Counted from the first letter of the stretch, positions 22,733 to 35,138 are shown. The stretch is 64,000 bases of DNA from Camellia lanceoleosa (GCA_025200525.1 CM045761.1:103020182-103084181); one strand, 5' to 3'. Made by a program: numbers and translations. Notes: generated by a model from the sequence alone, not told the origin.

Positions 22733-25382
22733 CGTAGCTTGCTTTTCGGTGCTCCTTCGGATCGACTAACCCTATAGTTAGGACTCTATGGTTACGAATC
22801 GATTCCACAAGTGCAATGTGAAATAGATAAACACAAATGAGTCCAAATCCAGCAAATCTTTTCAAAAATCGATTTTTAATCAAAATTTCAAAAATGGACT
22901 GCTTTGCCAGATTTGAGAGTCGCCATCTAAATATTTTTGCCAATGGCCACTTATCCATCATTACCAAAGTGTCTCGGGTTAGGAACTTAGGTACGGGAGG
23001 AGAAGGTCATGAATAGAGCACCCCACTCGCCTGATCAAATATCGGCCTCTACCAATCATGATGTGATTCTTATTTACACAATATGCTCTTGTCCCGAATA
23101 TTAGGCTAACCTTACTATGTGACGCACACAAGTATAGACTAATTTGCAAAAATTGAAACACTTCGATTTCATGTTTGTTTGAAAATTGTTTTGAACATGT
23201 ACCACTTGAAAAAGTGATCTCATATGTACATTTGATCAAACTATCCCAATTTGAGCAATTAACCTTCATCACAAGCATTCAAGAGTTATATCAATTAAGC
23301 GCTTAGCCTCATGGTAATCATGCTTGACATGGCAACAATCACACACATGCGATATGCTAAAGCAATAAGTGCTCACCTAGTACCCCAAGGCAAGCCAAAA
23401 GAAACCAAAGGTTTAGAAAACATGTATGATTCTAACTAATGGAACACTTGCAAAGATGCAGCTACAAGGCCCAGCTACTAGCATGGCATGTGGATTAATT
23501 TGATAGCATGTAATTAAGCACGTATTCAACAACAATGTGAGTTAGAATGATGCGCCAAGCCTAATGCATGCAAGACAATGGATGCAATCATGAGAAATGC
23601 TAATCGAAAATGTGATGCTCTAAACTATTCATCATAAACAAATAAATAAAAGGGAGAAAGACGTCAGGTTTGAAGACATACAGAATATTACATATTTGCC
23701 CTCGCGCAAGAGGGTCAGAATGAATGTCCTAGCTACTTATTACGAATTAACTAACTATTACATACCAAATGAAATCAATTAACTATACTAGCTAATTATT
23801 ACATATTAACAATAACTAATTAATTACAACACAATATTAATTAACTAAGCTATTACAAAATCTGAGCAGCAGTTAAAGAACCATACATTCCAATGCGATC
23901 ATTCTCCCAAAAAATGGCTCTGTTTCTTTGCCAAAAGCGTTCTATCTGAGTAAAATGGACACTCCACTGGTCGAAAAAGGTGGCAGACCGGCCACTATTA
24001 TTGGTATTGCCCTGCTGCAGTAGAAAAGGAACAGAATAGAAATAGAGTGCTTGCAAGAGATGTCTGTCCACCTTGCCTCTCCATCTCATTAAACCGATTA
24101 AAAGAGGGGTAGGCTTGATGCGCAAGCCATCAATTGACACAAACTCATTGCGTGATGACTTATGGACCAAGGGATACAATTTCAATGAAGGATAATGAAA
24201 GACTCATGAACCTCCCCCCCCCCCTATCATGATATTGATCAAGGGAAGTAGTTGACTTTGACTCTCAAACCATTTTCATCAGTAACAAGCATGAAACAAC
24301 TCAAGACTCAATGGAGTCAATTAACGTCCGATTGAACCCCAAACCATTTATTATCTTGTTCCACTTTGGTCCCATTTTATTACCTCTTTTAATTACCTTT
24401 CCAGTCCTTAGTCATTTTAGTCCCAAAAAGATAGTTATGTCCACTAATGGAGATGAGTGTAAAACCGAGGATTGTTTTAGGCATGAGAGGGAGATCATAC
24501 TGTTGGTAATGAACCTCCGAAGAGATTAAACCATTAAGCACAGGGTCACCTCTCAAGCTTAAACAACACTCATTTTGAAGCAACTCTCAAAACAAATAAA
24601 ATGCCAAGAAAAGAGGGGGAGTATAGAGGTGATTAGAGGTGAACACAAGTATGAAAAGTATGAAATAAATACTATCAACTCAATTAGGTTGGTGTCTAAT
24701 GCTTAAAAGACCAAACATATGAGAACCATTACACTACAAGCAAACTATGCAAAGCATAAATGAACTAAACACATAAAAGCAGTCCTAAAATAAGTTAAAA
24801 CAGTGCTAGAAATAACATAGAAAAGCTTGAAAAAGTTAGGTAAACCAATGGAGAAATTGAGCTAGTAAACAAGCATAAAGAGGGGTGACTAACCCCTTCA
24901 TTTTTGGGAACTCAAAACAACATTTTTAGCCTCTGAAAAACTCTGAAAAATCAGTGATAATAAGGTGGAAAAAAGTTGAGGAAGAGATGGGAAACACAAG
25001 GGCAAAAGCTTAAGAGACAAGGTTCAAAGAAGGGTAATTAACTCTTCCACCTTTGATAGCTTTAAGCCGCAAGTTTCTACCCATAAAAATAGTCTAAAAA
25101 TAGTCCAAAAATAACAAGTAAAGATATAAAAGAAGTAGTGTAGAGATGCTCAAAATTATACCTCTTGAAGCAAGGTAACTCTTTTGTTAACAAGTCCACA
25201 AGTTCTCACTCTCAAGGGCTGAGATTTGAGCTCAAGGACCTCAGCAAGAAGAGCTAAATTTTTGGTTTACGAAGTGTAGAGAGAGAGTGTGTGTGTAAGT
25301 TGCAAGATAGAGATAGAGAGTGCTATGCAAGACTTTGGCCTTTGATAATTTTTTCTAACCTAATTTCAAGAGGGAAGGTCAT

Positions 25383-25640
25383 CTATATATAGAAAAACAT
25401 GTTACTCTATTGGAAATATCTGTATACATACAAATGCAGTGCATGCACACAATGGGGGACAGCTATGACAAAATATCTATTTTTGACACAAGTGGCTAGC
25501 TGGCCACTAAAGGAGACGGTTGGCCACTAAAAGAGACACTTGGCTATAAAAATCTGCCTCTCGAGACACCTGGTCGGCCGGCCAAATACTTGTACGATAG
25601 TCCACAAAAAGTGGCCGGCAGTACACCAAAAAATGTTTCC
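25383..25640 (-). promoter_or_regulatory. U3 promoter block of the T1 5' LTR
   Basis: TATA box CTATATATAG at 25383-25392, GAAATATCT at 25413-25421, perfect AAAATATCT at 25470-25478, GGCC/GGCCGG array at about 25490-25640. Confidence 0.65.
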
Positions 25641-25644
25641 AGGC

Positions 25645-25770
25645 CCAACTTCAAACAGGCATATCTCCCTCATCTAAACTCGATTTTAGGTGATTCTTGA
25701 GTCTAAATTGAATCCCCAAAAGTATAATTTCCAATGGTGGTGGCCTCACATCTAAATGCTAAGTGTGCAA
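25645..25770. repeat. Shared LTR module, T1 5' LTR copy
   Basis: Same block order as 3650-3770 and 11116-11240, right of the GGCC array. Confidence 0.75.
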
Positions 25771-26186
25771 AGGGATATGCCTATTTTAGTGAAGGCTGCT
25801 CATTTCTATCTCAATGGTTTGATGCTCAATCTTTTCCCCAACTAGTTTTCTTCCCTCTCCTCATATTCTTTGTACGCCAAACCTATAAATAAGAAGTTTT
25901 TAAGTATTTTTCAAAGAGTTCACCTCCATTTCATTTATTTCCACTTTGTCCTTACTCAGTTTACCAAAAAGTGCAATATTTTAAACGAAATGCGAGCCCA
26001 GAAACATTTGGAAAAATATTTTGGAAAAGAGGGTTTTAGGTCAAAAATAGTTTTGGTCAAAAATGAGACGTAATGTTGGGATTTCTTGCCGAAGAAATTA
26101 AACATTTGTACAGCGTATCTTTCATCATCGAGTGATCAACTTGAAGTGCCCAAGTCTTAAGGGCGGTCAAAAATGGGGTGTCTACG

Positions 26187-26745
26187 ACTGGTATATTGTC
26201 CAGAGTAATGTCCATAGTTGGTTCGGTTGTTACACTACACAAATACCCTTGACGACCCTTATTCATTAGTTTTCAAGCTTTCATGGCAGATATAAGGTAT
26301 GGTGATGGAACTATTGCTTTTCCCTTGAAATAAAATTCATCTTGTTCAAGAGGTCGAAATATCACTCGTTTCAAAGCACAGTCAATAGTTTCATAGTATT
26401 TAGCTTGCCAATTCATACCCAAAACAACATCAAAATGTCTCATGTCTAAAGGTATTAAATCAGCATACAAAACAGCATTCCCGAGAAATAATTCACATGC
26501 AGCAAATACAGTTGAGCATAACATGGATCCCTCCATAGGTGATACAACACATAATATATAACTCAATGTTTCCACAGGTTTATTTACAGTTTCAGCAAAA
26601 ACCATAGAAACAAATGAATATGTAGACCTTGAATCAATTAAAGCATAGGCAGGTTTACTACATGTAGAGATTGTACTTGACACTACTGCCTCAGTATTTT
26701 GAGTGTCCCCTAGGATTAGGGCAAAGACTCTTCCTTACCTCTGTT
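26187..26745 (-). pseudogene. C1 retropepsin protease (truncated)
   Basis: Minus-strand protease-like domain of a Ty3-gypsy element. Residues ALIDSRSTYSFVS hold the active-site region, where the usual D-S-G has become D-S-R, so the catalytic triad is altered. Further on, LIPLDMRHFDVVLGMNW is the flap and C-terminal signature. The segment then continues through SAMKA, a stop, and KLMNKGRQGYL towards the linker before RT, and is cut at 26187 by the T1 LTR. RT, RNase H and integrase of C1 would lie beyond the left edge. The best parallel here is the C2 protease, 60420-60850. Its natural role is processing of the Gag-Pol polyprotein. Confidence 0.82.
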
Positions 26746-26754
26746 CATTTTTTT

Positions 26755-27790
26755 TTAGTAGACGGTGTTGCAACTGGTTTTGTTGTGGAAATTGATCCAA
26801 TTGAGCTTATGGCACCTCGGTTACCACCCTGATGTGATTGTGTACAATCTTTTGCCATGTGTCCTACTTTTCCACACTAGTAACAAGCCCCTATAGTGCG
26901 ATAGCAAACACCCCGGTGCTTCTTTCCACAAACGATGCAAGTAGGTATTGAGTTGCCACTTTGGGTTGACCCTAAATTATTGGAATTCCTAGACTTTAAC
27001 TTCTTGTTTGTTGATCTTGTTCCCATATTAAAATTTTTTCTTCTACCCTTCCATTCGAAATTCTGTTTACGGTTAGCCACATTTCCCTCTGCTATTAGTG
27101 CTCTATCAAGCACATCTACATATGTCTGTAATTTGAGTACATTGATCTTATCTAGGATTGGGTCACGGAAACGTCTCTCAAATGGTCTAGCTTTCTTGTA
27201 GTCCATATCTACCATATGGGGAGCAAAGTGAGCTAACTCTATAAACTGAGCCTCATACTTGGCAACTAATTTGTTTCCCTGCTTGAGTTCCACGAACTCA
27301 GATACTTTTATATCCCGTACACATTGCGGAAAGTATTTCTCATAAAAGATCTCTAGAAAATGAGCCCAAGTAACATATTTATTCTCATCTCGAACCAACA
27401 TCCGCCAACGCCTTGCATCATCTTATAATGTGAATGCAGCTAGTTGTACCTTCTAAGCTTCAGTACATGGGAATACTTCAAACAACTTCTCAATTCCTAA
27501 GATCCAAGCTTTGGCCTTCAAAGGTTCAATTTCGCCATGAAATGCTGGTGGTTTCATCTTTTTGAATTTTCTAGTCAAAGCAACAATACAGTCCCCCGTC
27601 TGAAACCTTGGAGCTATAGGTGGTACAGGCATTGGGAATGGAAGTGGCGGTTGTTATTGTTGTTGCCACTACTGTTGTTGTCATCTAGCTTCAGTCTTAT
27701 CCTGCATCATTCGTTCTATTCTATCCAATCTTGAGAAGGTTGCTTCCTCTAGCTCATCACTTCCTGTTCTCACTATTTTCTATATGAAAC
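26755..27790 (-). pseudogene. C1 gag (chromovirus-like Ty3-gypsy)
   Basis: Gag relic reading leftwards. The N-terminal part (27790-27402) has the FKKMKPPAFHG motif followed by EKLFEVFPC. The longest open piece, 27401-26877, has YFPQCVRD, VELKQGN and VDVLDRALI capsid motifs, then a basic stretch, then the zinc knuckle. The knuckle reads CY-stop-CGKVGHMAKDC, so a stop replaces one residue inside an otherwise intact CCHC motif. A Gln-rich stretch near 27650-27700 has three stops at positions where Gln codons are expected. Layout and motifs parallel C2 gag (60860-61880). The gag type and Met-tRNA primer site fit the Tekay/Del side of the chromoviruses, though no integrase or chromodomain is available to confirm it. 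Confidence 0.83.
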
Positions 27791-27948
27791 TTGTGTTATG
27801 ACAAACATAATATATATTCATGCACACAATTGCATATATAATCACCAAATCATCTCACTCAAAATTTCAAATGCACATGAATGCAATCTGGCAGTCTCTT
27901 CTAGATGTTCTCTGACTCAATGAACCCGATGAATGAGATATAACTCGT

Positions 27949-27960
27949 GCTCTTATACAA
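27949..27960 (-). promoter_or_regulatory. C1 primer binding site (degenerate)
   Basis: Minus reads TTGTATAAGAGC, two changes from TGGTATCAGAGC, three bases from the LTR. The preceding 80 bases resemble the L1 and C2 leaders. Confidence 0.75.
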
Positions 27961-28677
27961 CTCTGTCACAACCCAAACCCACCCCTATAGGTTTTGCGTC
28001 ATGATCGGCCAGTAATCTTAGATTACCTACAGCCTATATCAACAAAATCGATTTAACATGAATTATGGGGCTTAGCGGAAGCAAATTAAAATATAGAAGT
28101 AGTCCATTGAGCTGTGCATATATGAAAAGAGTCTGCATTAACACTGTACAACCATTCTTTAGGCAAATGAATACATTACAAAAGTTTTTAAGACAACATT
28201 CAGCCCACAATTTCAAACTTGTCAAGTCTTACATACGTAATATCCCTATACCAAAAACCATGCTAAGAGTTCATAACCAAAAAGGGGTTTAGACTTTGCT
28301 TGGCACCACATAAGTCCAAGTCGACTCCTTCTCGGGACCTCTACAAAAGGCTGACCACTAGGTGACTCCGATGTGCTCTCTATCCTTGATGCCCAACTTG
28401 CTCACCTACGTATATATACATAAATAGTGAGCTAATGCCCAATTAGTAATAACAGAGTAAAGATGTTATATGAATGAAGTTCAATATCATTACAAATGTC
28501 ATTTTCACATATCTAGTCAACCTTGTATCAATAACGATTTCATTCAAATCATGTGGCACATCCAGTAGAGTAATAATGCTTTAAAAACAATGGGACCATG
28601 AGGGTCAATCAATGTTCAATATTCAATGTGACCAGGAAGGTCTAACATCAGAGATCATCGTGTTTCAATTATCCAAA

Positions 28678-28822
28678 GGGCCACGGTATTGTTTCCCCCG
28701 GGCGAGGGCCAATGGCCATGGTACTAATCTCCCCAAGCAAGGGTCAATGGGCCATGGTATTAATCTCCCCAAAGCAAGGGTCAATTGGGCATGGTATTAA
28801 TCTCCCTCAGGCAAGGGCCTGA
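28678..28822. repeat. Four tandem 36-bp units in the C1 LTR
   Basis: Units of the form GGCCATGGTATTAATCTCC followed by CCAAGCAAGGGTCAAT. The first unit reads GGTATTGTTTCCCCC and GCGAGGGCC, which is nearly the motif in the L1 interior at 6590-6655. Confidence 0.85.
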
Positions 28823-29209
28823 CTAAAGGATCCCACGATTACAAATTCAAATGGAACTTCATTCATTAAGGATAAGTAGTACTTCAATAAATCATTCAAT
28901 CATTCATATATCAATTTCGATGACCAATACCATTTTCAAAAGTAACATAACTTGAACATATCTTTATAAAGTTATTACTCAAGTGGGTTATGTTGTCACT
29001 AGGCCTCGGACGTCCACCTATACAAAACACATAACAAAAATACAATTGGAGTACCAATCAATAACCATTCTGCATTAATTAAATTTTCCTCATGTGTTTC
29101 TAACTCATTCCATGTTTATATGAGCTCAATTGGTGCCTAAGAGCACTTGAAATGACATGAGAATGTAAGCATGCACTTAAAAGTGTTGGTCAAAATTTGT
29201 TGAAAACAG

Positions 29210-29472
29210 GGTCCTCACTCAAGCACAACTTCCTCCACTCGAGTAGGGTTTCAAAAATATGGGTGGTCGCCCGAGCGCAACTTTGATCACTCGAGCAGTT
29301 TGTAAACTCTACAAAAGTACTGGTTGCAAGAATTTTTTGCTCGGTAGACGCTTGACAGTCGCTTGAGCAGAAGACTGAGTAAATAGGCTCTACGCTTGAG
29401 CGTAACTTTGGTTGCTCAAGCAGTCTGTAAAATTTTGCAAAACATCTAGGAGCTCGATTTTTATGCTCGAGC
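29210..29472. repeat. Degenerate GCTCGAGCG array in the C1 LTR
   Basis: Repeated CACTCGAGTAG, GCCCGAGCGC, ACTCGAGCAG, GCTTGAGCAG and GCTCGAGCGAC motifs spaced 30-60 bp. A homologous array is at 63378-63605 in the C2 LTR. Confidence 0.75.
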
Positions 29473-29477
29473 GACAC
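29473..29477. repeat. Target-site duplication of T2, left copy (GACAC)
   Basis: GACAC before the T2 LTR TG at 29478 recurs at 57507-57511. The uninterrupted homologous site in the C2 LTR is at about 63585. Confidence 0.9.
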
Positions 29478-32400
29478 TGTAGACCCGACTTTCTTCACAC
29501 GCCCCCCTTTCGGAGAGGGGCGAATTGGTTTTTCTACAATTCAGACTCCTATCACGGTTCTGAATCTAATCTCACAAAGTGTAATGTGAGACTGATAAAC
29601 ACCAAAGAGTCCAATCTAGCAAATCATTTTGGAAAATAAATTTTGAATCAAATAATGCCAAAACTAGACTACTTTTCTAAATTACAGAGTCGCCACCTAA
29701 ATGTTTTGTTTTGGAAAAATTTAGGAAACAGTGACTCGTGCCAAAGGCCACGTGTCCGTCATCACCAAAGTTGCCTTGGCTCGGGAACTTGGGTACGAGA
29801 GAGGATGGTCCTAAAATGAGCCCCCCCGCTAGCCCGATCAAAGATCGGCCTCTACTATCATGATATGTTGTTTTATAAACCTCATGTGTTACTATCCGGT
29901 TATTAGCTAACTTTACTATGTGGTGCACACATACAACTATAGACTCAATCACGAGAATTGGAACAAAGTAACTCATGTTTGTTTTTGAAAATGGTTTGAA
30001 AATGCCACTTGCAAGTGGGCTAAAACGCGGATTTGCCACCCTCGGGTGGGCTTCAAAGAAAACATGATTTGCCACTTCGCAAAGTGAGCTTAAAACTCGC
30101 ATTTATTGAATTGTCCCAATTCAAGCAACCAAGCCTTCACCCACAGCACTCATTAGGTTAAACACTTAAGCAAATAGCCTCATGGCGAGCATGCTATCAT
30201 GGCAACACTCACACTCATGCAAGTATGCTAAACATAAAAACTTATAGTGTACTTCAAGCCAAAACAAAAGCTAGTTAGAAACAATGCATGATCCAAACTA
30301 TGCAAGATGCTTAATGCAACACATGCAATATGCAACTAATAGGCTCGGCTGTTTGAGATGGCATATGAATGCAACGATTTGATACACGTATTCAAATTAG
30401 TATTGAAATACGATGCAGTTTGAATGATGCGCCGAGCCTCGGTGCATGCAAGACAGATGAATGACGCAAACATGGAAAGCATAAGGTATGCTAATCGAAA
30501 CGTGCCCTAAACTAACCATCGAAAGTGGTTCAGTAAAAGGGTGAAAGACGTGGGGTTGGAAGACATGCACACACACACGCATGCTTATTACAACAATACG
30601 CCCTCGCGAAGGAGGGTCTAAATAAACTAGCTAAGCTACACTAAACTAAGCTAATTAATACAAGCCAACTAATTAACTATTCTAGCTAATTGATTATTAC
30701 AAACCAACTAATTAACTATTCTAAGCTAATTAATTATTACAAACCGAATTGAAACAAAAAGCTATGCTAAGCTAATTAAAATATTACAACACAAATTGAA
30801 TAATCAGCTACACTAAGCTAATTAAAACAATAAGATAGCCTCACGGGAGAAGGAGACATGCATGCTCGGTTGGCTGCTCCTGAAAATCTGTCGCTTTGCT
30901 ATTGGTTGACTCTGTTTACATTTGCCTTAACCTCTGAAAATCGAACCAACTTCCAAACTGCTTTTGCCTTAACTCAGATACATTTTTGCACAAAAAATGG
31001 ACTGGTGGTCGGTCGGCCACAAAAAGTGGTTGCCGGCCACCTTAACTGGCCGATTAGCTAGTATAAGTGGCCGATCGGCTACCTCAAGTGGTCGGTCAGC
31101 CACCTGTTTTTCCACGCTTCTGATTTTGCTATAACAGAGAACAACGACACAGTAATGTATTTGCAAGGAAATATGTGTACTGCTACCCTCCTCATTATTT
31201 TTCAAGCTCAAAGGAGTGTGACACTTGGCTCTCAAGCCATCAATCAAGCATTTTCATGCAAGATGGTCAAAGAATCAAGCGTGTACAAGCTTAGTGAATG
31301 CGCACATAAGACTCAAATGGCCACCACCCTATCATGCATGACCAAGGGTGACGACGACCAAAAAACGTGACACGTTTCATCACTTTGAATATAAAACGTC
31401 CCACATTTCTTGTGTTTGGATTAACGTCCGATCCAAACACATGCAATGCAAACAACATGCTTATCTTAGTCATATTTTACTTGATTCAATTTTATTTACT
31501 CATTTTAGCATTACCAAGCCGTTCTTTAAACAATTTGTCCAATGTGAAAGTCCACTAATGTGAGAGAGGTTAACCAAAAGATGGTTTAAGACATGAGAGA
31601 GTTCATGCCTTTGGCTAGGAGGAACCCTCAAAAGAGAGTTAAAGCCATTGAGCACAAGCTCTATCTCAAGCTTAAACACGAGAATAAGGTAACCAACCCT
31701 CAAAACGAATGGAAAAATGAAGAAATGAGGGAGGTTGCAGAATTTTAGTGCTGAAATGGCATGCAAAAGATCTTAAATCATGCAAGCAACACATGCACAA
31801 CATGTTAAGAGCCAAAAACATCAAAGCTAGCGAAGAGCATCACCCAAGAGGCATGCAATACTAAACTTAAATGACCAAATCAGCTCTGGGTAGAGCTTAA
31901 ACATGCCAAATCAGTAGCAAAATCTTGCTGGAATTGAAGCACAAAAAGCTATAAAATCATGCGCATATGTTGGCTAGCAAGCAAGACACAAATCTCAAAA
32001 GCAATGAAAGAGTGAAGTATGTGAGAGTGTTCCAAGACTATATACATTGAAATTACATGCTAAATGATGCTATATCATGCAATCCTCTCAAGCAAAGCAT
32101 GTTAGAGTCTTTAAAACACAAAGCTAGTGAAGACCATTTGTACCACAACTATACAAAACAACGCTCATATGACCAAGACCACTCAAAATAGAGTTAAAGC
32201 ATGCTAAATCAATGGCAAAAACATGCTGAGATCATACTAACACAAACTAGAATGATAGGCTAAATCATCAAGTACGCTAGGCTAGTAGGCATGATTGCAC
32301 TACAAGTACAAAAAGCAAGCAAGAAGTGTTCCAACGAACCAAAAATAGAGTTGAAGCATGTCAAAACAAAGCCAAAAACATGCCTGAACTAAGCTACAAA

Positions 32401-33386
32401 AAGGTAGAAACGCATGCTCAAATATTAGGCCATATACACACGCAAACAAGACACAAGGAGGGGAGGCCACCCCCTGCTATTTTGGACCTCAAAACAAACT
32501 TTTTTTTTCCACTAAAATTCCTCTGGAATTCAATGGTTAAAAGGCCAAGGAAAGGATGTTTCAAAAGCTTTGAAAGATGGCTCAAAACACTTTATAAGCC
32601 AAAGAGCAAAGGAAGGAAACCACCCCCTAACAAAACAAGGCTTAAACCATCATTTTAAAATCTTAAAAACAGAGTTTATTAGAGGTTAAAACCAGCTTCA
32701 AAGTAGCACACAAAGGTGGCTAAACAATGAATTAAAACAAGACTTAAAAGAGTTAAGTTCTTACTCTTGAAGCACAGCAACAAAACAGCAAGAATTCTGA
32801 GATAAAACCACTCTAAGAAGCTCAAACAAGGCCTCCAAGAACCTTAGCTCCAGGGTGCAAGTGTTTGGTCAAGGGGTTGTAAGCAAATATGTAGAGAATT
32901 CCCTCTTTCAAGCCTAAAATAGGAAGAGAGAGATTCTAGGCGAGAGGGGAAAATTTTGCTCTTAAATTTTTGAACCCTCAAAAAGGGAGGGACCTCCCCA
33001 TATATAGAAAAACAAGCAAAAAGCATGCCTTCATGTGTATGGAGGATGCATTCAATGATCCTTTGCACAATTTGGCACAAAAATATCTAAAAATGAGAAA
33101 ATTGGTTGTCGGCCACTTTGGGTGGCCGGCCACCTCCCTAGCCGACCGACCACTTCAAGTGGCGATAAGTGCCAAAAGTGGCCGACAAGGTCTTTTCCCC
33201 TCTAGGCAAGAGGCACCAAGGTTTGGCCCAAAACAAGGCCAAACCAAAGAGGGTTTAGAGGCTCAAAGGCAGGTGCTCGGTAGAGACCTTCGGGCACTCA
33301 AAATGGACAGAAACATGCACAATCATCATGCGCACAAACGATGACGTCTGAGCCTTAAGGTTGGTCAAAAATGGGATGTCTCTGAT
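29478..33386 (-). mobile_element. T2 3' LTR (3,909 bp)
   Basis: Begins TGTAGACCCGAC and ends GGGATGTCTCTG. Matches 54089-57506 along its length except for about 480 bp (30340-30825) absent there. GGCC array at 31003-31112, promoter block at 33000-33190. Inner terminus CTCTG is mutated from the TCTACA type. Confidence 0.88.
33000..33190 (-). promoter_or_regulatory. U3 promoter block of the T2 3' LTR
   Basis: TATA box ATATATAG at 33000-33007, perfect AAAATATCT at 33080-33088, GGCC palindromic array at 33105-33190. The AACTTCAAA module found in other LTRs is not present. Confidence 0.65.
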
Positions 33387-33397
33387 TGCCCTTTGTG
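33387..33397 (-). promoter_or_regulatory. Polypurine tract of T2
   Basis: Minus reads CAAAGGGCAAT next to the 3' LTR, parallel to AGAAGGGCAAC in T1. Confidence 0.6.
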
Positions 33398-33969
33398 ACA
33401 GAACTTCGAAAGTCATGAAATGGCGGAGTGAATGTCAAAGCCGAAGACGACCCATTTTGACAAGGCGAAAACTTAGACAAACAAGATAACAATATAGATG
33501 TGCGCATGACGGGGACAAAATGCAAATGAGATGCACAATGCGAGCATAACTATGATCATGCAATGAGGGTAATGAAACATCTAGATGCACATGTTATGCG
33601 AAGAAATGCTACAGCAAACTCGTACATAAGCAAATTAACATGAACCAAACCACATCTCATGCGGAAAGGATGTAAGAAAATTATGCAATCTTAACTGCGC
33701 CTCATGCAGAAAAGACAAAGAAACACAACCGTCGGGCGCACCCAAGGCGTCAAACAAGATCTCAACACGTGGCACGCACGAGGAGAGAAGTGGTACGAAC
33801 CTAAGGACACACCCTAAGGTTCCGAGCTACAAAGAACAATAATAACAGGTGAAATGCATCCAATTATTAAGCAATCGAAACAACAAGCGATATAAGCATT
33901 GAAATTTGTCCAGATAGATTTAACCAAAGCATCCCAGCACCGCACACAAGAGGAAAAGAAAGCGGTGCA
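33398..33969 (-). mobile_element. T2 3' region, proximal part
   Basis: The first 90 bases match T1 at 11703-11795. The rest is AT-rich with ATGCAAATG-type runs and no gene that I can support. Confidence 0.6.
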
Positions 33970-34440
33970 AACAGGAGAGTGGTATAAGTGTCGTGCACGA
34001 TCCAAACACTTCTAACCAATGAGGAAGTATAAACATCGCGTACGAGTGTTTCTAGCCAAAGCAAGGTATAAGTGTCGACACGGTCCAAACGCTTCTAACC
34101 AAAAGGGATGGTATAAACATCAGACACAACCCAAGTGTTTCTAACCAAAGCGAGGTATAAGCGTCAGACACGTCCCAAATGCTTCTAGCAAGGGGATGGT
34201 ATAAACATCGAGCATGCAACCCAAGTGTTTCTAACCAAAACAAGGTATAAGCATCGGGCACATGTTTCAAACGCTTCTAATCGGAACAAGGAGTGGTGTA
34301 AACACCGGGCGTACCCGAATGTTTCTAACTAACAAGGGAGTGATGTAAACACCGGGCGTACATGAATGTTTCTAACCAAAGCAAGGGAATGGTGTAAACA
34401 CCGGGCGTACCCGAATGTTTCTAACCAAAGCAAGGGAGTT
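33970..34440. repeat. Tandem array with a dimeric unit, 3' region of T2
   Basis: About nine imperfect units of 50-60 bp, each with GGTATAA or GGTGTAAACA, a GACAC or GGGCGTAC block, and TGTTTCTAACCAA or CGCTTCTAACC. In the left part two unit types alternate (GTATAAGTGTC...CACTTCTAACC and GTATAAACATC...GTGTTTCTAACC), a dimer of about 113 bp; the last three units are of one type. It occupies the same element position as the unrelated T1 array at 13025-13890. Confidence 0.85.
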
Positions 34441-34477
34441 TAAAAAATAGGAATGATCTTACCCGAAATTCTTCTGA

Positions 34478-34541
34478 ATGAACCGTACATACAATATCGT
34501 CTGGTTGCACCAGCTTTGAATGAACTGTACATACAATATCG
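34478..34541. repeat. Direct repeat of 26 bp
   Basis: TGAATGAAC[C/T]GTACATACAATATCGT occurs twice, 39 bp apart, with one mismatch. Confidence 0.85.
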
Positions 34542-34544
34542 TGC

Positions 34545-35138
34545 CTACACAAGGAAGACACTTTGACAAGTACAAGACAATAGGAATGCATGTGCGATGC
34601 AAGACGAATAACCATGACACAACACTTAGTGAGACATGTTTCATGCACATTATGCCAGGAACAAAACAGAAGCACAACATGGAGCATGTTCTATACAACA
34701 TCTAATGCATGCACAATGTAAAAGGTACGGACAATTGCTATGCAAATGTAAAGGCACGCGCAATGCGATACAACATGACATGCATATTCTATGCAACATA
34801 AGAACATGGGTAATGCAATGCAATGCATCATACGTGTTTTGTGCACAAGGATAACGATGCACACACAATGCAACATCAATAGCATGCACAATACTGAGTA
34901 AAAAAATGCACATCTAAAAAAGACTGAGTCAGCTGCCACCTCCGATTTACCTCTCGGAGGAGTTATAGTGTATTTCAAAAGGATACGCCACGTTCATGCC
35001 GGTTGACGATGAGTTACGCATCGAAGACATGAGTTGAATTTTCGCAGAGACACTTTGAGCTGAAAAGTGGACTTTTCTTACACTTTCTTGAGAACCAAGG
35101 ACTTAAAACAATCTGAAAACACACAGGGGGAACACTAG
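34545..35138. other. Spacer, no gene seen
   Basis: ATGCA-rich sequence to about 34910, then unique sequence. Only low-complexity frames on both strands. Confidence 0.5.

Larger units (their letters stand above)
1..26186 (-). mobile_element. T1, Tat/Ogre-type Ty3-gypsy element (left edge outside window)
   Basis: Minus-strand element. The 5' LTR lies at 22733-26186 and the 3' LTR at 1-1301 plus 10032-11691, split by L1. These two LTRs resemble each other more than the other Tat LTRs here, in the promoter block and in lacking the long internal repeats. Between them are a primer-site region, a gag relic at 20180-21790, a second truncated LTR (S2) and a long untranslated 3' region. Protease, RT, RNase H and integrase are missing, so T1 is a deletion derivative that depended on helpers. 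It sits in the protease/RT linker of C1; its target duplication cannot be tested because the left end is outside the window. A tandem of independent LTR fragments is the alternative. Confidence 0.7.
22733..26186 (-). mobile_element. T1 5' LTR (3,454 bp)
   Basis: Left end CGTAGC (mutated TGTAGA), right end GTGTCTACG. Positions 23283 onward match 1-1301 and 10032-11691. Contains a GGCC motif near 23985, an 11-C run at 24214-24224, the promoter block at 25383-25640 and one shared module at 25645-25770. It joins C1 protease sequence directly at 26187. Confidence 0.85.
27964..29477 (-). mobile_element. C1 5' LTR, left segment
   Basis: Begins TGTCACAACCC. Shares a CGGAAGCA block and a TCCATTGAG-type block with the starts of the C2 and L1 LTRs. 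Holds a four-unit repeat (28678-28822) and GCTCGAGC-type palindromes (29210-29472). It is cut at 29477 by T2 and resumes at 57507. Confidence 0.85.
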
